From: Candidatus Accumulibacter cognatus
Lineage (GTDB): Bacteria; Pseudomonadota; Gammaproteobacteria; Burkholderiales; Rhodocyclaceae
DNA length: 64,000 bases
Assembly (NCBI GenBank): GCA_013414765.1
Contig: CP058708.1
Span: 2,785,553-2,849,552 of the forward strand
Direction of reading: 5' to 3'
This document shows positions 36,846 to 46,695 of this stretch, piece after piece. The position numbers and the translations under genes were made by a program. The notes under the pieces were generated by a model that had not been told where the DNA came from, searched no databases, and saw only the letters and a list, made by a program, of their open reading frames with translations. Numbering within the stretch: position 1 is the stretch's first letter; each line of letters opens with the position of its first letter.

Positions 36846-37070
36846 TTGCGGCGACCAGCGAGGTCGAATGCTTGCCAAGGCGCAGCTTTCCTCCCGCTGT
36901 TGGCCGCCATGTGCTACGTTACACGGCTGTGTCTCGAATGTATTGGCCCGTGCTCCCGGAAAACGGGCAGCCGATCACTGTCCTGAAGCGAGTCCAGACC
37001 TTGAAAACATTGTTGACCCGTTCGCCGCATCGTTTCCTGAGATGGCACCGCAGTAGTACTGAGGGTGCGC

Positions 37071-40000
37071 ATGCTGAATAAGCCGGCCGATGACCCTGGC
37101 CCTGATTCGCCGGGCAAGGCAGACCCCGGCGTGCTTTCGTGGACAGAAGAGTTGCGTCGGGTGGCCGTGGCGGTCAGCAAGAAGGACCGCAATTCGGTCA
37201 GCAGTCGCCAGCAGCTCTTCTACGTTCTGCACTGGACACCCGATGCACGTGGCTTCGGGATTACCGTGCGCAAGGGGCGCGATCCTGAAAGTGCTGACGA
37301 ACTGTGGAGCATTGATCGCGCACTCAGCAAACCACCACGTTTCGTCAGCGACGACGATCGTCCGATTCTCCGCCTGTTGTGGGCCAGCCGTTCCTTCGAC
37401 ACTGGTTTACGGGCTTTCGGTCTGACGCCCCGGCACGGTGGCGAGGCGCTGCAATTGATGGCAGAAACCGGGCGGCTGTGCCGCAAGGATGACTTCTTGC
37501 CCTTGCTGCTGGCGGCGGCGCGTCCGGCAACTGTCGGCTGGCGGGCGAGCGGCGACGGGCGCCAGCTACCGGTATTGCTGCCCGAACCCGCAGCCAGCCT
37601 GGTTGTTCCCCTGCAGGCGCCGTGGTATGTCGATCTTGAAAAGCACCAGCTCGGTCCCTTACAGGTGCGTGGCAATCCGGCGGTTGTTGCGCGCCTGTTC
37701 TCGCTGCCGCCGCTGTCGGCAACGGCAGCAGCACTGGTTGGCGAAGCCTTGGCCGAATCGGCACTGGAGTTGCCGAGCGACCCCGAACATGCCCGCATCA
37801 ACATGCGCAGCATCATTGCCGAGCCATTGCCGGTGTTGCGCCTGCAAACCCTGAAGACGCATGGCAACCGTAGCTGGCGAGAATACCCTGCGAACTACGG
37901 AGGCGGGCTTTTCGATGTCGCCCTGCCGGTTTTTCGCTATGCCGATGTCGATGTCATCCCCGACGACGGGCGCGATTTCTCGATTCTGGCCAGCGGGGAG
38001 ACGGTCCACGTCGAACGTCGGCATACGCTCGAAGAACAGTGGATGGACGAGTTGGCCGCCACCGGCCTCGAGAAAATCGCAGGCTACGTGCTGCACACCT
38101 TCGGGCGGCCGCCGGATAATGCCTTTGGCCTTGCTGAGGAGGGCGTTTGGCCCTTATTCATGCGCGATGAACTGGCGGGTCTATCCGCTGCCGGCTGGCA
38201 GATCGAGTTCGCCGAGGATTTTCGCCATCGTCTGCTCGATATCGAGGCCTGGGATGCGGATCTCGTCGAATCGGGAGGCGGCTGGTTTGACCTCGACATG
38301 GGCATCATCGTCGAAGGTGAACGTCTGCCGCTGGCACCGATGCTTGCCGCCCTGTTCCGGCGTGACGCGCGCTGGCTCGACACCGGTCAACTAGCGCAAA
38401 TCGCCGATCAGGAGATGATCGAACTGGTCACGCCAGGCAGCAGCCTGCGCGTGCGTGCGCCGGCCTGGCGTCTGAAGCCGCTGGCGGCAACGCTGATCGA
38501 TCTCTTCGACGGCTTTCCCGGCGGCAACAGCCTGCGTCTGTCGCGCTTTGACGCGCCGCGACTGGCGGAACTCAACGACAGCAGTCGCTGGCAGTTCAAG
38601 GGGCAGGGTGATGTGCTGGCGCTCGCCGAGCAATTGACGGCCGCGCAGGGCATCGGCCACATCGATCCGCCCGCCGAATTGGGGCTGGAACTGCGCCACT
38701 ACCAGACCGAAGGTCTGGCCTGGTTGCAGTTCCTGCGCGAACATAATCTAGCGGGCATTCTCGCCGACGACATGGGACTTGGCAAGACCGCCCAGACGCT
38801 GGCACACCTGTTGCTCGAAAAGGAAGCCGGACGGCTCGATCATCCAGCCCTGATCGTCCTGCCGACCTCGCTGATCTTCAACTGGAAGAACGAGGCGGCG
38901 CGTTTCGCACCGGGTCTGTCGATCCTGTCGCTGCACGGCCCCGAGCGCAAGAGCCGTTTTGCCGAAATCACGCGGCACGACGTGGTGCTGACCACTTACC
39001 CGCTGCTCTGGCGCGATGCAGCAGAACTGACACGGCACCGCTATCATCTGCTGATTCTCGACGAGGCACAGACGGTCAAGAACGCGCGCAGCCAGGGTGC
39101 CGAAGTGGTGCGCAAGATCGTCGCCCGGCACCGCCTGTGCCTGACCGGCACCCCCCTGGAAAATCATCTGGGTGAGCTGTGGAGTCAGTTCGACTTCCTG
39201 TTGCCCGGGTTTCTTGGCAACAACCAGACCTTTACCAAGTACTGGCGGACACCGATCGAAAAACAGGGCGACATCCAGCGCCGTAACCTGCTCGCGCGCC
39301 GGGTTCGCCCGTTCATCCTGCGTCGCAAGAAGGAAGATGTGGCGCGTGAGTTGCCATTGAAAACGATCATCGTGCGCAAGGTCGAACTGGTCGGCAGCCA
39401 GCGTGACCTCTACGAGACCGTGCGCGTCGCGATGGACGAGAAGGTTCGCGAGGAGATCGCCAGCAAGGGTTTCAACCGCAGTCAGATCGTCATCCTTGAT
39501 GCCCTGCTGAAGCTGCGCCAGGTGTGCTGCGACCCCCGTCTGGTCAAGGCCAAGGCCGCCCAGAAAATCAAGGAGCGGGCCAAACTCGATCTGTTGATGA
39601 CGATGCTGCCGGAACAGGTTGAGGAAGGACGGCGCATCCTGCTGTTCTCGCAGTTCACCAGCATGCTGGCACTGATAGAAAAGGAGCTGAAGCTGCTTGG
39701 CATCGCCTATGGGATTCTCACCGGCGATACCCGCGACCGCGAGGAGCAGGTGCGCCGTTTCCAGGCCGGCGAAGTGCCGATCTTCCTGATCAGCCTGCGC
39801 GCTGGTGGTGTCGGGCTGAATCTGACGGCGGCCGACACCGTCATCCACTACGATCCCTGGTGGAATCCCGCGGCGGAAAATCAGGCCACCGACCGCGCGC
39901 ATCGTCTGGGTCAGGACAAACCCGTTTTCGTCTATAAGCTGATCGTCGCCGGCAGCATCGAGGAGAAGATCCTGGCCCTCCAGGAGCGCAAGGCTGAACT

Positions 40001-40091
40001 TGCCGAACGCATTCTCTCGGCAGATCGCGGGGTCGATGCCAAGTTCGGTCGCGACGACATTGCTGCACTGTTCGCGCCGCTGCCGAACTGA
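37071..40091 (+). CDS. SNF2-family DEAD/DEAH-box ATPase/helicase
   Basis: A 1006-aa Swi2/Snf2-type ATPase that probably moves on double-stranded DNA or strips bound proteins. The N-terminal half (about 1-530) has no motif I recognise. The ATPase core starts near residue 545 (LRHYQTEGLAWLQFL), with Walker A DDMGLGKTAQT, motif II LDEAQ and LTGTPLENHLGELWS. Helicase C ends with DPWWNPAAENQATDRAHRLGQ, split here across motifs V and VI. ATG 37071 follows GAGG; GTG 37065 is a possible start. The 225-bp gap upstream shows no gene. Confidence 0.92.
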   Translation: MLNKPADDPGPDSPGKADPGVLSWTEELRRVAVAVSKKDRNSVSSRQQLFYVLHWTPDARGFGITVRKGRDPESADELWSIDRALSKPPRFVSDDDRPILRLLWASRSFDTGLRAFGLTPRHGGEALQLMAETGRLCRKDDFLPLLLAAARPATVGWRASGDGRQLPVLLPEPAASLVVPLQAPWYVDLEKHQLGPLQVRGNPAVVARLFSLPPLSATAAALVGEALAESALELPSDPEHARINMRSIIAEPLPVLRLQTLKTHGNRSWREYPANYGGGLFDVALPVFRYADVDVIPDDGRDFSILASGETVHVERRHTLEEQWMDELAATGLEKIAGYVLHTFGRPPDNAFGLAEEGVWPLFMRDELAGLSAAGWQIEFAEDFRHRLLDIEAWDADLVESGGGWFDLDMGIIVEGERLPLAPMLAALFRRDARWLDTGQLAQIADQEMIELVTPGSSLRVRAPAWRLKPLAATLIDLFDGFPGGNSLRLSRFDAPRLAELNDSSRWQFKGQGDVLALAEQLTAAQGIGHIDPPAELGLELRHYQTEGLAWLQFLREHNLAGILADDMGLGKTAQTLAHLLLEKEAGRLDHPALIVLPTSLIFNWKNEAARFAPGLSILSLHGPERKSRFAEITRHDVVLTTYPLLWRDAAELTRHRYHLLILDEAQTVKNARSQGAEVVRKIVARHRLCLTGTPLENHLGELWSQFDFLLPGFLGNNQTFTKYWRTPIEKQGDIQRRNLLARRVRPFILRRKKEDVARELPLKTIIVRKVELVGSQRDLYETVRVAMDEKVREEIASKGFNRSQIVILDALLKLRQVCCDPRLVKAKAAQKIKERAKLDLLMTMLPEQVEEGRRILLFSQFTSMLALIEKELKLLGIAYGILTGDTRDREEQVRRFQAGEVPIFLISLRAGGVGLNLTAADTVIHYDPWWNPAAENQATDRAHRLGQDKPVFVYKLIVAGSIEEKILALQERKAELAERILSADRGVDAKFGRDDIAALFAPLPN

Positions 40092-40114
40092 ACTGCTGAC
40101 GGGAGGGATGGACC

Positions 40115-40225
40115 ATGATCGATTACCAGGAAGGGACGACTGGTTTCCGGACACGCTGGCGTGCGCGATCGACGATCACCCGGCGAGAACCCGGCATGGC
40201 AAGGCTGGACAAGGGGCAGCCATGA
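40115..40225 (+). CDS. Possible 36-aa ORF coupled to pncB
   Basis: ATG 40115 follows a good GGGAGG site (8 nt spacing) and opens 36 basic codons (MIDYQEGTTGFRTRWRARST...). Its stop TGA overlaps the ATG of pncB as ATGA. It may be a leader-type coupling ORF rather than a functional protein. I do not recognise a family. Confidence 0.35.
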   Translation: MIDYQEGTTGFRTRWRARSTITRREPGMARLDKGQP

Positions 40226-41559
40226 ACCGCGAGAGCGTTTTGCTGACTGATCTGTATCAACTCACCATGCTGCAGGCCTATTACGAGCGCGGCATGAACG
40301 AGGTGGCGGTATTCGAATTCTTTGTTCGCAAGCTACCTGAGAAGCGCAATTTCCTGATTGCCGCAGGACTCGAGCAAGTTCTCGAGTATCTTGAGCAGGC
40401 TTGTTTTGCGGCCGATGAATTGCAGTGGCTACAGCACTGCGGTCGTTTCCGGGGCGATTTCGTCGACTCGCTGGCCGATTGGTGCTTCACCGGCGATGTT
40501 GATGCCTTGCCCGAGGGGACGTTGGTATTTCCCGATGAACCCTTGTTGCGCATCATTGCGCCGATGCGCGAGGCGCAACTGGTCGAGACGCGGATCATCA
40601 ACCTGCTTCAGTTCCAGAGTATGGTCGCAGCGAAGGCTGCCCGTTGCGTGCTCGCCGCCGCGGGCCGGACGCTGGTGGACTTCGGTTTGCGGCGCGCACA
40701 TGGCGCCGAGGCCGGTCTGCTTTCGGCGCGTGCGAGTTATCTTGCCGGCTTCACTGGTACGGCGACGGTGCTTGCCGGCATGCGCTGGGGAATTCCGCTC
40801 TTCGGGACGATGGCGCATTCGTATATCCAGGCGAATGCCAGCGAAACGCAGGCCTTCGAAAATTTTGCCCGTTCGCAGCCCGGCGGCACGACGCTCTTGA
40901 TCGACACCTATGATACGGAAGAGGCGGCACGCAAGCTGGTTGCGCTGATGCCAAAACTGGCCGTTCCGAGCATCCAGGCCGTGCGTCTCGACAGCGGTGA
41001 TCTGGGTGAGCACGCAAGACGTGTGCGCGCGATCCTCGATGCTGGTGGGCTGTCGGATGTGCGAATTTTCGCCAGCGGCAATCTCGATGAATACCGGATT
41101 CGCGATCTCTTGCAAAGTGGTGCGCCGATCGACGGCTTTGGAGTCGGAACGCGCATGAATACCTCCGCCGACCAACCCTATCTCGATTGCGCCTACAAGC
41201 TGCAGGAATATGCCGGTTCGCCGCGTCGCAAACGCTCGGAAGGCAAGGCCACCTGGCCCGGGCGCAAACAGGTCCGGCGAGCGTACGGCGCGGATGGCAG
41301 GATGATTGGAGACCTGCTGACGGTCGCCAGCGACAGCCACGAGCAGGACGATCTGCTGATCCCGGCCATGCGTCATGGGCGGAGAGTCAAGCAATCGCCT
41401 GCTCTTGCGGACATCCGCGCGCGCGTGTGCGACGGTCTCGCCCGTTTGCCCGCGCCCTTGCGTAGTCTGGATCCGGCGCAGGCGTATCCGGTAACGGTTT
41501 CGCAGGCCTTGCACTCGCTCGCGCTGGCCGCAGACCGCTCCGCCAGCAGGCAGTCCTGA
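40222..41559 (+). CDS. pncB: Nicotinate phosphoribosyltransferase
   Basis: Salvages nicotinate to NaMN for NAD synthesis using PRPP. The 445-aa product begins MNRESVLLTDLYQLTMLQAYYERGM, as expected. It has the family segments DFGLRRAHG, GTMAHSYIQA, LIDTYDTEEA, RLDSGDLGEHAR and GFGVGTRMNTS. An upstream in-frame extension to 40000 overlaps the helicase and is rejected. A PyrR-like phosphoribosyltransferase follows 15 bp later. Confidence 0.95.
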   Translation: MNRESVLLTDLYQLTMLQAYYERGMNEVAVFEFFVRKLPEKRNFLIAAGLEQVLEYLEQACFAADELQWLQHCGRFRGDFVDSLADWCFTGDVDALPEGTLVFPDEPLLRIIAPMREAQLVETRIINLLQFQSMVAAKAARCVLAAAGRTLVDFGLRRAHGAEAGLLSARASYLAGFTGTATVLAGMRWGIPLFGTMAHSYIQANASETQAFENFARSQPGGTTLLIDTYDTEEAARKLVALMPKLAVPSIQAVRLDSGDLGEHARRVRAILDAGGLSDVRIFASGNLDEYRIRDLLQSGAPIDGFGVGTRMNTSADQPYLDCAYKLQEYAGSPRRKRSEGKATWPGRKQVRRAYGADGRMIGDLLTVASDSHEQDDLLIPAMRHGRRVKQSPALADIRARVCDGLARLPAPLRSLDPAQAYPVTVSQALHSLALAADRSASRQS

Positions 41560-41574
41560 GCGCAGGCAATCAGG

Positions 41575-42132
41575 GTGAACGATCGCACCTGTCTTTACGA
41601 CCAGCAGCAACTGGCGAACGTGCTCGATGGTATGGCCGGTCGACTGCTGGGCTTGCTCGATGGACGCAGCGACGTGGTCCTGATCGGTATCCTCCGGCGT
41701 GGTGTGCCACTTGCCAGTTTGCTGGCCGAACGGCTGCTGCGGCTGGGAGTCCCGCCTGCCCAACGACTGCAACTGGAGGTGAAGCGTTACGGTGATGATC
41801 TCACGCTGCTCTACCCGCAAACCCTGCTCAGGGAAAATCCTGCCGAGACCGCTGTGGACCTTTCGGGAAAAACCGTGGTGGTGGTGGACGACGTGCTGTA
41901 CCGCGGCCATTCGCTGCTGCGGGTGGCGCAATTCCTGGCGCTGCGAGGCGCGGCCGAGATCCGCAGCATGGTCCTGGTCGACCGTGGGGTGAGCCTGCTG
42001 CCGGTCCATGCCGATGTCACTGGAGTGCGGCTGCAGGTGGCCCCAGGCTCGATCATCGAAGTGCACGTGCCTCCCTATGAGAACGATTTCTGCATCGAAC
42101 TGGTCAGGCACGACGCTCCTCATGACCCTTAG
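41575..42132 (+). CDS. PyrR-like phosphoribosyltransferase
   Basis: A 185-aa type I PRTase. The PRPP-binding loop is VVVVDDVLYRGHSLL, with the earlier substrate-loop segment LIGILRRGVPLASLLAERL; order and length recall PyrR (uracil phosphoribosyltransferase/regulator). It is diverged from typical proteobacterial PyrR, which usually sits beside pyrB, and here it follows pncB, so the substrate is open. The start is GTG at 41575 with a poor ribosome binding site. Confidence 0.8.
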   Translation: MNDRTCLYDQQQLANVLDGMAGRLLGLLDGRSDVVLIGILRRGVPLASLLAERLLRLGVPPAQRLQLEVKRYGDDLTLLYPQTLLRENPAETAVDLSGKTVVVVDDVLYRGHSLLRVAQFLALRGAAEIRSMVLVDRGVSLLPVHADVTGVRLQVAPGSIIEVHVPPYENDFCIELVRHDAPHDP

Positions 42133-42311
42133 GCGCTCGCGGTCGGCGGGGACTCTGCCTGTTGCAGTCGGTTCGCTCCTTTGGCAGGCACCTTTGGGGT
42201 ATGTTAGACTGCTGCGCTCGCGGGCGGGGCCGTTGTGGCTTGCGGCAGCGCCGGCCGTCCTGATGCCTGCATCGATTGTCTGGCCAGCATTTGCGACATG
42301 CTGGCAGGATT

Positions 42312-42328
42312 GGCCGGACAAGCCGGCC
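42312..42328 (+). promoter_or_regulatory. GC hairpin in the thrS leader region
   Basis: GGCCGG pairs with CCGGCC across a short loop, 68 bp before thrS in a 263-bp gap with no gene. It could end the upstream operon or be a leader element; no T-tract follows. Confidence 0.3.
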
Positions 42329-42395
42329 TTGCCGGTCGAAGACACGCACGCCAGGCCGGGTCTCTGGCTTTTTCATTTCTTGCTGAGGTTATCAT

Positions 42396-44312
42396 ATGCC
42401 GGTTGTCACACTGCCTGACGGTTCACAAAGGGAGTTCGCAGAGTCTGTCACGGTTGCCGAGGTGGCGCAGAGCATCGGTGCCGGGCTGGCGCGCGCCGCC
42501 CTGGCGGGCAAGGTCGATGGTCGCCTGGTCGACACCTCATTCCAGATCACCTCTGACGTGCAGCTTGGCATCATCACCGAGAAGGATCCCGAGGGCCTGG
42601 AGATCATCCGTCACTCGACGGCGCACCTGATGGCTTACGCGGTCAAGGAACTCTTTCCGGCGGCGCAGGTGACGATCGGTCCGGTCATCGAAGACGGTTT
42701 CTACTACGACTTCGCCTACGAGCGTCCGTTCACGCTTGACGACCTGGCGGCAATCGAGAAGCGCATGGCAGAACTCGCCAGGCGTGATCTGCCGGTGCAG
42801 CGCGAGGTCTGGCAGCGCGACGACGCCATCGCTTTCTTCCAGTCGATCGGCGAGCACTACAAGGCGGAACTGATCGATGCCATTCCGCCCGGTCAGGAAG
42901 TCTCGCTCTATCGCGAGGGTGAGTTTGTCGACCTCTGCCGCGGCCCGCACGTCCCTTCGACCGGCAGATTGAAGGTGTTCAAGCTGATGAAGCTGGCCGG
43001 CGCCTACTGGCGCGGTGATCATCGCAACGAGCAACTGCAGCGGATCTACGGAACGGCCTGGGCCAAAAAGGAAGATCAGGAGGCCTACCTGCACATGCTC
43101 GAGGAGGCCGAGAAACGCGACCATCGCAAACTCGGTCGACAACTCGACCTGTTTCATCTTCAGGACGAAGCACCGGGAATGGTGTTCTGGCATCCAAAGG
43201 GGTGGACGATCTGGCAGGAAGTCGAACAGTACATGCGTGGCGTTTATCGGGACAATGGCTATCAGGAAGTGAAGTGCCCGCAGATTCTCGACCGCACCCT
43301 GTGGGAAAAATCCGGGCACTGGGAGAACTTCAAGGATCACATGTTCTCCACCGAGTCGGAAAAGCGCGAGTACGCAATCAAGCCGATGAATTGTCCAGGG
43401 CACATCCAGATCTTCAATACCGGGCTGCGCAGTTATCGCGATCTGCCCCTGCGTTATGGTGAATTTGGTTCTTGTCATCGCAACGAGCCTTCGGGTGCGC
43501 TGCACGGCATCATGCGCGTGCGCGGCTTTACCCAGGACGATGGTCATATTTTTTGCACCGAAGATCAAATCCAGGACGAAGTCACCGTTTTCAATGATCT
43601 GGTGCGAAAAGTGTATGCCGATTTCGGTTTTCACGAGGTGACGGTCAAGCTGGCATTGCGCCCGGAAAAGCGCGTCGGCTCGGACGCGGTATGGGACAAG
43701 GCCGAACTTGCCTTGCGCGCTGCATTGCGGGCATCCGGTCTGGCGTGGGAGGAATTGCCTGGTGAGGGGGCTTTTTACGGCCCGAAGATCGAATTTCACA
43801 TCAAGGACGCCATTGGGAGATCCTGGCAGTGCGGCACCATGCAGGTCGACTTCTCGATGCCGCAGCGACTGGACGCGGAATTCGTCGGTGACGACAACTC
43901 ACGCCACACGCCGGTGATGCTGCATCGCGCTATTCTGGGTTCGCTGGAGCGTTTTATCGGGATGCTCATCGAGAACTGCATGGGCGCCCTGCCTTTGTGG
44001 CTCTCGCCGGTACAGGTCGTGGTTCTGAATATCTCGGAAAAACAGGCCGATTACGCTGCGCATGTTGCAAAAACACTACGTCAGGCTGGTCTGCGCGTCG
44101 AGTGTGATTTGCGCAACGAAAAAATTACCTATAAAATACGAGAACATAGCTTGAACAAGTTGCCCTATCAAATCGTCGTCGGCGACAAGGAAGTGGCAGC
44201 CAATCTAGTGGCCGTGCGGACACGCGGCGGTCGGGATCTCGGGCAGATGTCGATCGAGGCTCTGGCCAGGCAACTTCTTCACGAAGTTGCAGCGCGAAGT
44301 GGCATGGCTTAA
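42396..44312 (+). CDS. thrS: Threonyl-tRNA synthetase
   Basis: Charges tRNA-Thr. The 638-aa product has the order TGS domain ([14 protein letters not shown]...), editing domain with the [16 protein letters not shown] zinc/active region, class II core ([29 protein letters not shown] motif 2, and motif 3 around [13 protein letters not shown]) and a C-terminal anticodon-binding domain ([14 protein letters not shown]). The next gene, infC, follows 26 bp later, the standard order. Confidence 0.98.
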   Translation: MPVVTLPDGSQREFAESVTVAEVAQSIGAGLARAALAGKVDGRLVDTSFQITSDVQLGIITEKDPEGLEIIRHSTAHLMAYAVKELFPAAQVTIGPVIEDGFYYDFAYERPFTLDDLAAIEKRMAELARRDLPVQREVWQRDDAIAFFQSIGEHYKAELIDAIPPGQEVSLYREGEFVDLCRGPHVPSTGRLKVFKLMKLAGAYWRGDHRNEQLQRIYGTAWAKKEDQEAYLHMLEEAEKRDHRKLGRQLDLFHLQDEAPGMVFWHPKGWTIWQEVEQYMRGVYRDNGYQEVKCPQILDRTLWEKSGHWENFKDHMFSTESEKREYAIKPMNCPGHIQIFNTGLRSYRDLPLRYGEFGSCHRNEPSGALHGIMRVRGFTQDDGHIFCTEDQIQDEVTVFNDLVRKVYADFGFHEVTVKLALRPEKRVGSDAVWDKAELALRAALRASGLAWEELPGEGAFYGPKIEFHIKDAIGRSWQCGTMQVDFSMPQRLDAEFVGDDNSRHTPVMLHRAILGSLERFIGMLIENCMGALPLWLSPVQVVVLNISEKQADYAAHVAKTLRQAGLRVECDLRNEKITYKIREHSLNKLPYQIVVGDKEVAANLVAVRTRGGRDLGQMSIEALARQLLHEVAARSGMA

Positions 44313-44338
44313 CTTTTGTCGAAACAAGGAGTGGACCC

Positions 44339-44860
44339 ATCGCACTGCAAAAGGCGCAACGCGTTAACGAAGAGATCAACGCACCGGAAGTCCGTCTCGT
44401 CGGAGTAGGCGGCGAGCAATTGGGAGTCATGAGCGTCAGGGCGGCATTGGCGCTTGCCGAGGAAGCGGGAGTGGACCTGGTCGAAATTGCCCCGATGGCT
44501 CAGCCGCCGGTATGTCGCATTGTCGATTTCGGCAAGTTCAAGTATCAGGAACAAAAGCGTCAGCATGAGCAGAAACTCAAGCAGAAGCAGGTACAGGTGA
44601 AGGAAGTCAAGTTTCGTCCCGGTACCGACGAGAATGACTACCAGATCAAGCTGCGCAACATGATTCGCTTCCTTGATGAAGAAGATAAGGTCAAGGTGAC
44701 CTTGCGCTTCCGTGGCCGGGAAATGGCGCACCAGGATATCGGCATGCGGCAGATCGAGCGGATCAAGACCGATCTGCAGGAGCTTGCACTGGTCGAGCAG
44801 ATGCCGAAGATGGAAGGTCGCCAGATGGTCATGGTGCTTACCCCGAGCAAGAGAAAGTAG
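44339..44860 (+). CDS. infC: Translation initiation factor IF-3 with AUC start codon
   Basis: IF-3 keeps ribosomal subunits apart and checks the start codon. No ATG lies at the expected N-terminus; the homologous protein begins at ATC 44339 ([23 protein letters not shown]), 7 nt after AAGGAG. This gives 173 aa, the usual length. Rare start codons allow IF-3 to repress its own translation in E. coli (AUU there), so similar control is likely here. An internal ATG at 44429 would delete conserved residues. The C-terminal domain carries [16 protein letters not shown]. Confidence 0.95.
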   Translation: MALQKAQRVNEEINAPEVRLVGVGGEQLGVMSVRAALALAEEAGVDLVEIAPMAQPPVCRIVDFGKFKYQEQKRQHEQKLKQKQVQVKEVKFRPGTDENDYQIKLRNMIRFLDEEDKVKVTLRFRGREMAHQDIGMRQIERIKTDLQELALVEQMPKMEGRQMVMVLTPSKRK

Positions 44861-44975
44861 AAAGTAGCCACCGATTCAACCGTTTGTAGAGAAACGGTGA
44901 AACACAAGTGCTGCCAGGTCGAAAGTGCCCCCGCCGGGGGACACCCGCCAGCATGTCTATAAACAGGAGCATTCA

Positions 44976-45173
44976 ATGCCCAAGATGAAGACCAAGAGTG
45001 GAGCGAAAAAGCGCTTCACGATCAGTGCCAGCGGCCGCATCAAGCGTTCGCATGCGTACAAGCGACACATCCTGACCAAGAAGGACAGCAAAACCAAGCG
45101 CCAGTTACGCGGCGTGACCGAGGTGCACCATTCTGACAAGGCCATGGTTCGTGCCATGCTGCCTTACGCTTGA
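44976..45173 (+). CDS. rpmI: 50S ribosomal protein L35
   Basis: A 65-aa basic ribosomal protein starting [14 protein letters not shown], standard for L35. The ATG follows ACAGGAG. It lies between infC and rplT. The 115-bp infC-rpmI gap holds a short hairpin (GTTT...AAAC near 44882) that might be a ribosomal-protein regulatory site. Confidence 0.98.
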   Translation: MPKMKTKSGAKKRFTISASGRIKRSHAYKRHILTKKDSKTKRQLRGVTEVHHSDKAMVRAMLPYA

Positions 45174-45184
45174 GGAGATAGAAG

Positions 45185-45544
45185 ATGCCTCGCGTCAAAC
45201 GTGGTGTAACGGCGCACGCGCGCCACAAGAAAATTCTCGATCTGGCCAAGGGTTACCGCGGTCGTCGCAAGAACGTCTATCGTGTTGCCAAACAGGCGGT
45301 CATGAAGGCCGGGCAGTATGCTTACCGCGACCGTCGGCAAAGGAAGCGTCAGTTCCGCAGCCTCTGGATTGCCCGTATCAATGCGGCGGCCCGGGAACTC
45401 GGCATGAAGTACAGCACATTCATGAATGGTCTCAAGAAGGCGCAGATCGAGGTCGACCGCAAGGTTCTGGCCGATCTGGCGGTTTTCGACAAGCCGGCTT
45501 TTGCTGCTCTGGCCGTGCAGGCCAAAGCCCAGCTCGGACAATAA
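45185..45544 (+). CDS. rplT: 50S ribosomal protein L20
   Basis: A 119-aa protein starting [18 protein letters not shown], the conserved L20 N-terminus. L20 binds 23S rRNA early in assembly and in E. coli represses its own operon. GAGGAG precedes the ATG, 11 bp after rpmI. Confidence 0.98.
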   Translation: MPRVKRGVTAHARHKKILDLAKGYRGRRKNVYRVAKQAVMKAGQYAYRDRRQRKRQFRSLWIARINAAARELGMKYSTFMNGLKKAQIEVDRKVLADLAVFDKPAFAALAVQAKAQLGQ

Positions 45545-45561
45545 GCCATTTGGGCGTCAAG

Positions 45562-45587
45562 AAAGGAGGCGCGAGCCTCCTTTTTTT
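45562..45587 (+). terminator. Terminator/attenuator hairpin between rplT and pheS
   Basis: GGAGGC, GCGA, GCCTCC with flanking A and T runs and a TTTTTTT tail form a strong intrinsic terminator, only 10 bp before pheS. Terminators in this position act as attenuators of pheST in enterobacteria. No Phe-rich leader peptide was found here, so the mode of control is unknown. The stem also pairs near the pheS translation start. Confidence 0.8.
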
Positions 45588-45593
45588 CGGTGA

Positions 45594-46643
<1,050 letters not shown>

Positions 46644-46695
46644 CCTTCCTTTTTCATGAGTCGCGGACGCGACTTTCACATTAATTTGAGCGGTC

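Noticed and set aside
38748-42345. Two long minus-strand ORFs (468 and 638 codons) over the helicase, pncB and the PRTase
   Set aside because: Both mirror well-supported plus-strand genes and show no family-like motifs.
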